Below are positions 16,464 through 23,386 of a stretch of 64,000 bases of DNA, piece by piece. A program made the translations under genes and the position numbers. Numbering within the stretch: the first letter of the stretch is position 1; each line of letters opens with the position of its first letter. The DNA comes from Larkinella soli (GTDB lineage: Bacteria > Bacteroidota > Bacteroidia > Cytophagales > Spirosomataceae): contig NZ_QTJY01000001.1 of the NCBI RefSeq assembly GCF_003703975.1, forward strand, positions 558,001-622,000. The letters are read 5' to 3'. Below the pieces are notes generated by a model. It saw only the letters and a list, made by a program, of their open reading frames with translations. It was not told the DNA's origin and searched no databases.

Positions 16464-17987
16464 ATGGCCCGATTTTCCATCGGTTTGTTTCTTTTTTTCC
16501 TAAGCTTGCAGCCGGTTTTTGCCCAGCCGGCCGATTCCCTGTCCATCGAACGGCTGAAGGAAACGGCCAGTCAGCTGCAGAACAGCCCCCTGGTCCGGAA
16601 CGGCACCGTGGCATTGTCGGTCCGGCGGGTTCGGGACGGCAGCCCGCTGGTCGAATTTAATGCCGGCCTGAGTCTGCCTTCCGCATCGACCCTGAAACTG
16701 GTGACGACGGCCACCGCCCTGGTGGTTCTCGGCGACAACTTTACCTACCGGACGATTCTGGAGTATGACGGCACCCTGCGCGACAGCGTCCTGACCGGCA
16801 ACCTATACATAAGGGGTTCCGGAGATCCTTCGCTCGGCAGCAGCCGGTTCGCCGAATTCGCGGACGCTCCCACCCTGCTGCGTACCTGGACCGATGCCGT
16901 CCGGACCGCCGGAATAAAACGCATTCAGGGTTCCGTCGTCGGGGATGCTTCGGCCGTGCAGACCCTTCCCATTCCGGACACCTGGGTCTGGGGAGACATC
17001 GGAAACTACTATGGAGCCGGTCTAAGCGGCCTGAATTTTAACGAAAACCTTTACCGGGCGGTTTTCCAGCCGGCCCGGGCGGTGGGCCAGCCGGCCCGTT
17101 TACTCCGAACCGAACCCGCCACCCCGTTTCTCTCCATGCAGAACCGGGTCCGGACGGGTCCGTCGGGGTCGGGAGACGAGGTCATCATTTACAATGCTCC
17201 CTTTACCTCCCAGGTCTTTCTGGAAGGCACGGTTCCGGCGGGTCCCAGCGAATTTGGGGTGAAAGGTTCGCTGCCTGACCCGGCCTTTTTCACGGCCTTT
17301 GCGCTTCACGAGTACTTGAATCGAAACGGCGTTCCCGTCAGTTCACCCCCTCAGGCCCTGGGGCCCGGCCGGACTGTCGAAGGTACGGTGCCGGAGGCAA
17401 ATTCAGGTAACCCACCCGGCCGGACCACGATTCATCTCCATACCTCGGTACCGCTGTCGGAACTGGTACGCCTGACGAACCATCAAAGCATCAATCTGTA
17501 TGCGGAAGCTCTGCTGATCACCGCAGGCAGCGCCATGGCGAAAGGGTCGTTAAAAACGAGTCAGGCCCTTCAACGGGAGGTTCAGTTATGGCAGGGTAAA
17601 GGTTTGGATATCAGCGGGTTTCGACCTAAAGATGGAAGCGGTCTTTCGCCCGTCGGTGCCCTCACGGCGGCTAACCTGACGGGTATCCTGGCGGCCATGT
17701 CGAAGGAGAAAACCTTCCTGCCCTTCTACGAAAGCATTCCGGTCGTGGGTGAATCCGGGACGGTAAAAAGCCTGGGCAAGGGCACGGCTGCTTCCGGAAA
17801 TATACGGGCCAAAAGCGGCACCATCGAGGGGGTGCGGGCGTATGCCGGATATGCTACCTCGGCCGACGGCGAACTGCTTGGTTTCACCGTCATCGTCAAC
17901 AAATACCAACCCGGTTCTTTAAAAGGCGTTATGGGCTACCTGGAAAAAATAATGGCTCAGCTGACGGCGCTTAACGCCTACCCGTAA
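16464..17987 (+). CDS. dacB: D-alanyl-D-alanine carboxypeptidase/endopeptidase (PBP4 type)
   Basis: A 507-residue periplasmic S13 serine peptidase. Residues 1-20 are a signal peptide (IGLFLFFLSLQPVFA). The three penicillin-binding motifs are SxxK at Ser75-Lys78 (SASTLKLV), SxN in NHQSINLYAE, and KSG in RAKSGTIEG. The long insert between SxxK and SxN, with LTGNLYIRGSGDPSL, is characteristic of PBP4. It trims peptidoglycan pentapeptides and cuts cross-links. The frame extends 33 codons upstream, but the Met at 16464 is the one directly followed by a signal peptide. It converges on the response regulator gene. Confidence 0.93.
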   Translation: MARFSIGLFLFFLSLQPVFAQPADSLSIERLKETASQLQNSPLVRNGTVALSVRRVRDGSPLVEFNAGLSLPSASTLKLVTTATALVVLGDNFTYRTILEYDGTLRDSVLTGNLYIRGSGDPSLGSSRFAEFADAPTLLRTWTDAVRTAGIKRIQGSVVGDASAVQTLPIPDTWVWGDIGNYYGAGLSGLNFNENLYRAVFQPARAVGQPARLLRTEPATPFLSMQNRVRTGPSGSGDEVIIYNAPFTSQVFLEGTVPAGPSEFGVKGSLPDPAFFTAFALHEYLNRNGVPVSSPPQALGPGRTVEGTVPEANSGNPPGRTTIHLHTSVPLSELVRLTNHQSINLYAEALLITAGSAMAKGSLKTSQALQREVQLWQGKGLDISGFRPKDGSGLSPVGALTAANLTGILAAMSKEKTFLPFYESIPVVGESGTVKSLGKGTAASGNIRAKSGTIEGVRAYAGYATSADGELLGFTVIVNKYQPGSLKGVMGYLEKIMAQLTALNAYP

Positions 17988-18012
17988 ACGGAGCCGGAAA
18001 GGTTTTGACGGC

Positions 18013-18474
18013 TTAATTACCGTCCCGTCCGCAGGTTTTTACAACATTGAACCAGTATTCGCCGATGGTCTGGGTCACGTCCATTAACCTCTGGAAGGAA
18101 GTCGGTTTGGTGATGAAACTGTTGGCGCCCCAGAAATAGGAATTTTCAATATCGTCCCGCGCATCCGAGGTGGTCAGCACGACGACCGGGATGTGGCGGA
18201 GGTTACGATCCAGTTTGATTTCCTGCAGGGCTTCTCTGCCGTCCTTTTTGGGCATATTGAGGTCAAGCAGAATCAGTTCGGGGAGCGGATGCCCGGCCGT
18301 CTCATACCGCCCGGTTTTCTGAAGGTATTCCATCAACTCTTCGCCATCCTCAACAAAAATCATTTCACTGACGGGAAACTGCTGACGGAAGGCTTCTCGG
18401 GTCAGGAAGCGGTCATCCTCATCGTCATCCGCCAATAAGATATGTATTGTTTTCGAGGGGTGCTGTGTTGTCAT
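18013..18474 (-). CDS. Response regulator receiver protein (single domain)
   Basis: A 153-residue CheY-like receiver domain without an output domain. Acidic residues 16-18 (ADDDEDD), phospho-acceptor Asp71 (LLDLNMP), Thr101 (LTTSD) and Lys123 (ITKPTS) are all present. The sequence matches the Rcp1-like group that pairs with phytochrome or CHASE kinases. The Met at 18474 lies inside the 3' end of the kinase gene, giving a 50-base overlap in a different frame; a Met at 18507 would lengthen the overlap. The two genes surely form one transcript and a cognate pair, with the output acting through protein contacts. Confidence 0.9.
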   Translation of the reverse strand: MTTQHPSKTIHILLADDDEDDRFLTREAFRQQFPVSEMIFVEDGEELMEYLQKTGRYETAGHPLPELILLDLNMPKKDGREALQEIKLDRNLRHIPVVVLTTSDARDDIENSYFWGANSFITKPTSFQRLMDVTQTIGEYWFNVVKTCGRDGN

Positions 18475-19918
18475 GTACAGACTGAATTTGCTTTTCGGGT
18501 AAGACAATGATGAACTGAGTGCCTATACCAGGCTTGCTGCGGGCCGTGATGTACCCTTTGTGGTAATTGACGATACGCTTACAGATTGCCAGGCCGATAC
18601 CGGTTCCTTCATAGGCACTTTTTCCGTGTAAGCGCTGGAAGATTTTAAAGATGTGATCGATGTATTTTTCGTCAAAACCAATGCCTTTGTCTTCAATCGT
18701 AATCCTATAATACTTTTTACCTGAAATCAGTTCCTCATATTCCTCCCCCCCGACGAATTCCCCCCGGATCGAAATTTCCGCCGGCTGATTGGGTTTGGTG
18801 AACTTCAGGGCGTTGGAAATCAGGTTGGAAAACAGGGGATCCATCTGGCTGTGTACCGCATCGATGACCTCCAGATTTCCGATGGAGATCTCCGCGCCAT
18901 GGGCCCTGATCTTCAACTCCTGATCGTTCAGGACCCCCTGCACTACCTCCGAAAGCCGCACCGGGCGGAACGGTTCTTTTTTGCTGGAGATCCGGGAGAA
19001 ATTGAGCAGGTCCTTGATCATTTTCGACATTCGCTCCGCCGATTGAAGGATTTTATCCAGATAGACGCTCCCTTCCTGGTTCAGCTGGGCCGAATGGCGG
19101 TCCCGAAGCAGATACCCGAACGACTGAATCTTGCGGAGCGGCTCCTGCATATCGTGGGAGGCCACAAAAGCGAACCGTTCGAGTTCCTCGTTGGAAATTT
19201 CCAGCAGGCGGATCTTTTCCTGAAGTTCATCCTCGTAGGCCCGAAGCTGGTCTTCGGTTTTTTGCCGGGAATTGAGTTCGTTTTCAAGCAGATTGTACGA
19301 TACCAGCAGGGTGACCAGGGTCAGCAGAGAAAGAATGAAAATGATGTAAATCGTCTTCCGGTACGACTGCTTGGCTTCCAGCGTATGCTCGCGAAGCAGC
19401 CCCTGCTCCAGTTCACTCATTTTTTCGATGGTGTTCCTGACCAGGTCCATCCTCGTATTTGTGGACAGCATGAAGGCGCGGGCAATGGAAGCCGGAACCT
19501 TGTTTTCAACGGCCCCAATCTGCCGCTTCACCGAACTGATCGTCCGATCGATCAGGGAGGTTAGGGAATCGGCATTCGCCATCTGGGCCGGATTTTTAGC
19601 CACGGCCGTCCGAATGCCTTCCAGTTCGGCTGAAAGCAGGGGGAGTGCTTTCTGGTACTCCTTCAGATAGAGAGGATCGCCCTTCGAAGCCGAATATCCT
19701 CGCGCTCCGGTTTCGATATCGGTCAGCAGGGATTGAAGCCGGCTCAGCCGGTTCGTGATCTCATACGTTCTTTCTATTTCCTTGCTTTCCTGGCCGTACT
19801 GGTTGTAACTATACAGGGTCAGAGCAAAGCCAAGCGCAATCAGAAACAGTGCGGTAATAAAACCGAAAGTGATTCGCTTACGGACGGCGGTGGGCAGAAC
19901 GGCTCTGATACCTCTCAT
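18425..19918 (-). CDS. CHASE3-domain sensor histidine kinase
   Basis: A 497-residue inner-membrane kinase. Segment TM1 spans residues 16-38, a helical CHASE3 sensor domain about 40-185, TM2 190-209, and a coiled-coil linker 211-250. The H-box FVASHDMQEPLRKI places the phosphorylated His at 255. The ATPase domain shows the N-box (NLISNALKF), G1 (DKGIGFD) and G2 (GTGIGLAIC). The phytochrome-like H-box and absence of a PAS domain are typical of Bacteroidota hybrids in this group. It overlaps the response regulator by 50 bases. The signal sensed is unknown. A weak -7 element, TATATTCG, lies at 19937-19944 on the minus strand. Confidence 0.92.
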   Translation of the reverse strand: MRGIRAVLPTAVRKRITFGFITALFLIALGFALTLYSYNQYGQESKEIERTYEITNRLSRLQSLLTDIETGARGYSASKGDPLYLKEYQKALPLLSAELEGIRTAVAKNPAQMANADSLTSLIDRTISSVKRQIGAVENKVPASIARAFMLSTNTRMDLVRNTIEKMSELEQGLLREHTLEAKQSYRKTIYIIFILSLLTLVTLLVSYNLLENELNSRQKTEDQLRAYEDELQEKIRLLEISNEELERFAFVASHDMQEPLRKIQSFGYLLRDRHSAQLNQEGSVYLDKILQSAERMSKMIKDLLNFSRISSKKEPFRPVRLSEVVQGVLNDQELKIRAHGAEISIGNLEVIDAVHSQMDPLFSNLISNALKFTKPNQPAEISIRGEFVGGEEYEELISGKKYYRITIEDKGIGFDEKYIDHIFKIFQRLHGKSAYEGTGIGLAICKRIVNYHKGYITARSKPGIGTQFIIVLPEKQIQSVHDNTAPLENNTYLIGG

Positions 19919-20008
19919 ATCGTATACTAGGTCATGCGAATATAGCGGATTTCCTCAGGGTTTGCGCAGGGAACCTTTTCAGCTTAGGAACTGGACCCTT
20001 TCACTGAA

Positions 20009-20545
20009 TTAACGGATGGTTTCTACCGTCAGATTATGGTTGGTATAAATGCAGATATCAGCGGCAATATGCAGACTTTCCCGGACCATTTCCTCCGCCG
20101 TCAGCTGAGGTGCGTGTTTTTTCAGGGCTACGGCGGCCGACTGGGCAAACATGCTTCCCGACCCGATGGCCGCAATCTGGTTGTCCGGCTCCAGCACATC
20201 CCCGGTTCCGGAGATAATCAGCATATCTTCCTTATTGGCGACGATGAGCATGGCTTCGAGCCGCCGGAGATACCGGTCGGTGCGCCAGTCTTTCGCCAGC
20301 TCGATGGCCGCCCGCTTCAGGTTACCACCATATCCGTTGAGTTTTTCTTCAAACCGTTCGATCAGCGTGAAAGCATCGGCGGTGGAACCGGCAAAACCCG
20401 CCAGAACTTTCCCGCCCATCAGGCTCCGCACTTTGCGAACGTTGCTTTTGGCGACCGTATTGCCCATCGTGGCCTGGCCGTCCGCTCCAAGAGCGATTTC
20501 CCCGTTATGAAGAATGCCGACGACGGTTGTTGCGTGTATTTTCAT
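20009..20545 (-). CDS. hslV: ATP-dependent protease subunit HslV
   Basis: A 178-residue proteasome-like peptidase that forms a double hexamer and works with the ATPase HslU. The nucleophile is expected to be Thr6, exposed after removal of MKIHA, since [11 protein letters not shown] aligns with the usual TTI start. [27 protein letters not shown] and [12 protein letters not shown] are conserved blocks. The length is typical. hslU is not adjacent: the upstream neighbour is E2 and the downstream one the histidine kinase, so the pair is split in this genome or the partner is elsewhere. Confidence 0.95.
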   Translation of the reverse strand: MKIHATTVVGILHNGEIALGADGQATMGNTVAKSNVRKVRSLMGGKVLAGFAGSTADAFTLIERFEEKLNGYGGNLKRAAIELAKDWRTDRYLRRLEAMLIVANKEDMLIISGTGDVLEPDNQIAAIGSGSMFAQSAAVALKKHAPQLTAEEMVRESLHIAADICIYTNHNLTVETIR

Positions 20546-20581
20546 GGATAGTAAATGTTAATCGCCGGTCTGCCAAGCAAA

Positions 20582-20628
20582 TAGGTCAGAAGGAACCCTG
20601 TCTTTCAAACGGCGTCCCTCCTGACCTA
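20582..20628 (-). terminator. Hairpin between E2 and hslV
   Basis: Arms 20582-20593 and 20617-20628 (TAGGTCAG/CTGACCTA core, one internal mismatch, 23-nt loop) lie in the 119-nt gap after the E2 gene. Only a weak TATTTG follows, so it may be a partial terminator or part of the hslV leader. Confidence 0.35.
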
Positions 20629-20664
20629 CCTGAATTTGCGAACGGGCCTGAATGCAATGACTGA

Positions 20665-22356
20665 TTAAACCAGCATCTTCATCGGATCTTCGAGGAACCC
20701 TTTGAACGTCTGCAGGAAGGCGGCTCCCAGTGCCCCGTCGACGACGCGGTGGTCGCAGGAAAGCGTCACCTTCATCACGCTGACGGGTTTGGCGACTTCG
20801 CCCTCGAACCGAACCGACTGCCGGATCGCTCCGACGGCCATGATGCAGGAATCAGGCGGGTTGATGATCGCCGTAAATTCTTCAATGCCGAACATCCCAA
20901 GGTTGGAAATCGAGAAGGTGCTGCCTTCCCAGTCTTTGGGCTGAAGCTTGCGATCCTTGGCTTTTCCGGCCAGATCCTTCACCTCGGCCGCGATGGTCGA
21001 CAGGGTCTTCTGGTCGGCATTCCGGACCACCGGCACCAGGAGGCCTTCATCGATGGCCACCGCCACCCCGACGTTGACGTACCCGTACCGCCGGATTTTA
21101 TCGCCCAGCCACGAAGCGTTGACGGCGGGGTGCTGCTTCAGGGCAAGGGCCGCTGCCTTGATGACGAAATCGTTGAAGGAAATTTTGACCGGGCTGACCT
21201 CGTTGACCTTTCCGCGCAGTTCGACGGCCTTGTCCATATTGATCTCCATCGTCAGGTAGAAATGCGGAGAGGTATACATACTCTCCGACAGACGCCGGGC
21301 GATGGTTTTCCGCATCTGACTGACCGGAATATCCTCGTACTGGCCTCCGGCCGGTACAGGCTGCGGAGCCGGGGCAGGCGCTGGTGCCGACGGGGCTGCG
21401 GGCTGGCCGGCAGGTTGCGGAGCGGCCGCCGGTTTGGCCTGGGGCTGGAAGCTCTCCACATCCTTTTTCACGATCCGGCCCTCGGGACCGGAGCCGGGCA
21501 CTTCGGCAATATTGATTCCTTTTTCCTCCGCAATGCGTTTGGCCAGGGGCGAAGCGAAGACGCGGCCATCATGACCGTTGGCGGACGCGGTTTCAGCCTG
21601 GTGAGCGGCCTGAGGGGCGGCTTCCTGCGCCGGTGCCGGTTGGGGCTGGGCTGCCGGAGCCGGCTGACCACCACCCTGAATCAGCACCTTGAAATCGGCC
21701 CCTTTTTCACCGACCACGGCGATCACTTCGTCTACGGCGACAGCCTGACCTTCCTTCACGCCGATGTAGAGGAGTGTTCCCTCTTCGTAGGCTTCCAGAT
21801 CCATGGTCGCCTTATCGGTTTCGACTTCGGCCAGCACATCGCCGGCTTTCACCGTATCGCCTTCCTTTTTATTCCAGGCCACGATGGTGCCTTCCGTCAT
21901 GGTATCGCTCATCTTCGGCATCCGGATCACCGATGCGTTGACGTTCGGAGCGGGGGCGGCTGAAACGGCCTGGGGAGCGGGTGTCTGCGAGGTAACCTGG
22001 GAGGTATCGGCCCCGTTCGGGCTGGGGACTGGACCGGCCGGCTTTTCGGCAGGGGCTTCGGCTTTGCCGTTTCCGTTGGAGGAACCACCCCCTTCCAGCA
22101 GCGGTTTATAATCTTCACCGGCCTTCCCGATCACGGCGATCACGCCGTCGATGGGTACGGCCTGCCCTTTTTCCACACCGATGTACAGCAAGGTTCCTTC
22201 TTCGTAGGCTTCCAGATCCATGGTCGCCTTATCGGTTTCGACTTCGGCCAGCACATCGCCTGACTTGACCGTGTCACCCACTTTTTTATGCCATTCAGCG
22301 ATGACACCCTCGGTCATGGTGTCGCTCATCTTCGGCATTCGGATTAATTCTGCCAT
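20665..22356 (-). CDS. Pyruvate dehydrogenase complex E2, dihydrolipoamide acetyltransferase
   Basis: A 563-residue core component that transfers acetyl groups from lipoyl arms to CoA. Two lipoyl domains occupy residues 1-80 and 143-220, with lipoylated Lys43 and Lys182 in ETDKATMDLEAYEEG. Alanine- and proline-rich linkers precede the E3/E1-binding domain (FASPLAKRIAEEKGINIAEVPGSG region, about 265-305). The catalytic domain ends with SCDHRVVDGA, active His536. The two lipoyl domains are nearly identical, and their genes share a 62-base exact repeat. The substrate could be another 2-oxo acid, but pyruvate is the usual one for this arrangement. E1 and E3 are not adjacent. Confidence 0.92.
   Translation of the reverse strand: MAELIRMPKMSDTMTEGVIAEWHKKVGDTVKSGDVLAEVETDKATMDLEAYEEGTLLYIGVEKGQAVPIDGVIAVIGKAGEDYKPLLEGGGSSNGNGKAEAPAEKPAGPVPSPNGADTSQVTSQTPAPQAVSAAPAPNVNASVIRMPKMSDTMTEGTIVAWNKKEGDTVKAGDVLAEVETDKATMDLEAYEEGTLLYIGVKEGQAVAVDEVIAVVGEKGADFKVLIQGGGQPAPAAQPQPAPAQEAAPQAAHQAETASANGHDGRVFASPLAKRIAEEKGINIAEVPGSGPEGRIVKKDVESFQPQAKPAAAPQPAGQPAAPSAPAPAPAPQPVPAGGQYEDIPVSQMRKTIARRLSESMYTSPHFYLTMEINMDKAVELRGKVNEVSPVKISFNDFVIKAAALALKQHPAVNASWLGDKIRRYGYVNVGVAVAIDEGLLVPVVRNADQKTLSTIAAEVKDLAGKAKDRKLQPKDWEGSTFSISNLGMFGIEEFTAIINPPDSCIMAVGAIRQSVRFEGEVAKPVSVMKVTLSCDHRVVDGALGAAFLQTFKGFLEDPMKMLV
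21782..22260 (-). repeat. 62-nt exact direct repeat encoding the lipoyl-lysine loop
   Basis: Bases 21782-21843 are identical to 22199-22260 (offset 417 bases, 139 codons). The repeat covers the coding region around the two lipoyl lysines of E2. Such identity at silent positions means recent gene conversion or strong selection, and the pair is a recombination site that could delete or add one lipoyl domain. Confidence 0.9.
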
Positions 22357-22401
22357 ATGCGGTTTTGATGCGAGAAATTCTGTAGTTCTACTTCAAGTGT
22401 C

Positions 22402-22409
22402 CAAAATTA
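22402..22409 (-). promoter_or_regulatory. -7 promoter element of the E2 gene
   Basis: TAATTTTG on the minus strand matches TAnnTTTG, about 45 nt upstream of the E2 start. No good -33 TTG is seen at the usual spacing. Confidence 0.4.
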
Positions 22410-22499
22410 GGGGAAACCATGTAAAGTTGGTTACCTCGGGACGAAGTTTCCAAATCCCGCCCTTGCAAGGCCCTGACTTCGGGATCGAACCGGGCAGAA

Positions 22500-23255
22500 T
22501 CAGCGGTCCAGCGCCTGAACCTGTTTCAGGTATTCGGCCGGAAGCAGGGCCCGCTGGGTCAGCGTTCGCAGCTGAAGGCGGTTCAGCAGTTTGTATAACC
22601 AAACGGTATAGGCCAGCAACGGTTTTTCGGGAAGTGGCAGCAGGTTCTTCACGGCGGCCGGCACCAGAATGGCCTGGGCCTGCAACAGGAGATCATACCG
22701 CCAGTTTCCCAGTTCTTCCCGATACCGCCGAAAAAGTTCATCGGTATAAGGGCTTCGAACCAGGTCACGGTCCAGGTGAGTCTGCCGGTCGGGGAGCCAT
22801 TCCGTAAAGGTTGCCGGAAGGTCCGGGATTCCCATGCCTTCCCCGACCCGCCGGAACACGTCGAAAAGCTCGCGGTGCTCCGGCTGCGTCAGCGGTCGAT
22901 GCAGCAGTTCAAAGGCCCGGGCGGAATAATCGATGAGCATATACAGGACGTCCCGGTAGGCCCAGTCCGGAATGTGGTCGCCCCGGCTTTTCTCGACTCC
23001 TGCATGAATGGCCCGCATCCGGCCGATGGCCTCCATGGCCTTTTCCTGCGGCATGAAAACGATTTCCTGCGCATATTTCACCGTGGAAAACAACCGGCCG
23101 ATCGGGTCGGCGGGCAGCTTCCCGGTAAAAAACAGCCAGTCTACCGCCCGGTTGACCGCAAACTCGGCCGCCCCGCCGGCAAAGATGAGCAGAATGACAT
23201 CCGCATCCCCCCATATTCTCTTGACGATGGAATCCTCCCGGACAAAAAAACGCAT
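22500..23255 (-). CDS. Oxygenase MpaB family protein (DUF2236-like)
   Basis: A 251-residue mostly helical protein. The layout VKRIWGDADVILLIFAGGAAEFAVNRAV, then DPIGRLFSTVKYAQEIVF, an IHAGVE histidine, PDWAYRDVLYMLIDYS and FRRVGEGMGIPDLPAT follows the MpaB/rubber-oxygenase catalytic family, which binds haem b through conserved histidines. Here the usual HPAVAAGV block is degenerate (GAAEFAVNRAV), so a true oxygenase function is uncertain. No signal peptide is evident. It is transcribed divergently from the TonB-dependent receptor across a region with a perfect 12-bp inverted repeat. The substrate is unknown. Confidence 0.75.
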   Translation of the reverse strand: MRFFVREDSIVKRIWGDADVILLIFAGGAAEFAVNRAVDWLFFTGKLPADPIGRLFSTVKYAQEIVFMPQEKAMEAIGRMRAIHAGVEKSRGDHIPDWAYRDVLYMLIDYSARAFELLHRPLTQPEHRELFDVFRRVGEGMGIPDLPATFTEWLPDRQTHLDRDLVRSPYTDELFRRYREELGNWRYDLLLQAQAILVPAAVKNLLPLPEKPLLAYTVWLYKLLNRLQLRTLTQRALLPAEYLKQVQALDR

Positions 23256-23276
23256 GATTCTGAATCAGTTCTTATT

Positions 23277-23320
23277 CCAAAACAAATCCATTCGGTCCTT
23301 TATTTACTGATTTGTTTTGG
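23277..23320. promoter_or_regulatory. Perfect 12-bp inverted repeat in a divergent control region
   Basis: CCAAAACAAATC at 23277-23288 and its exact complement GATTTGTTTTGG at 23309-23320, separated by 20 nt, lie between the divergent starts of the MpaB-like gene (23255) and the receptor gene (23387). Neither strand has a following T-run, so an operator or a two-sided regulator site is more likely than a terminator. Confidence 0.5.
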
Positions 23321-23386
23321 CGTTAAAAAAATTGATTTCATTTTTATTCGGACAACTAACCTTATCACCATTAATAATTACCTGCC

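Noticed and set aside
22430-22500. GGTTCGATCC T-arm-like sequence before the MpaB gene end
   Set aside because: The flanking bases do not pair as a T-stem and no acceptor or anticodon arm is present.
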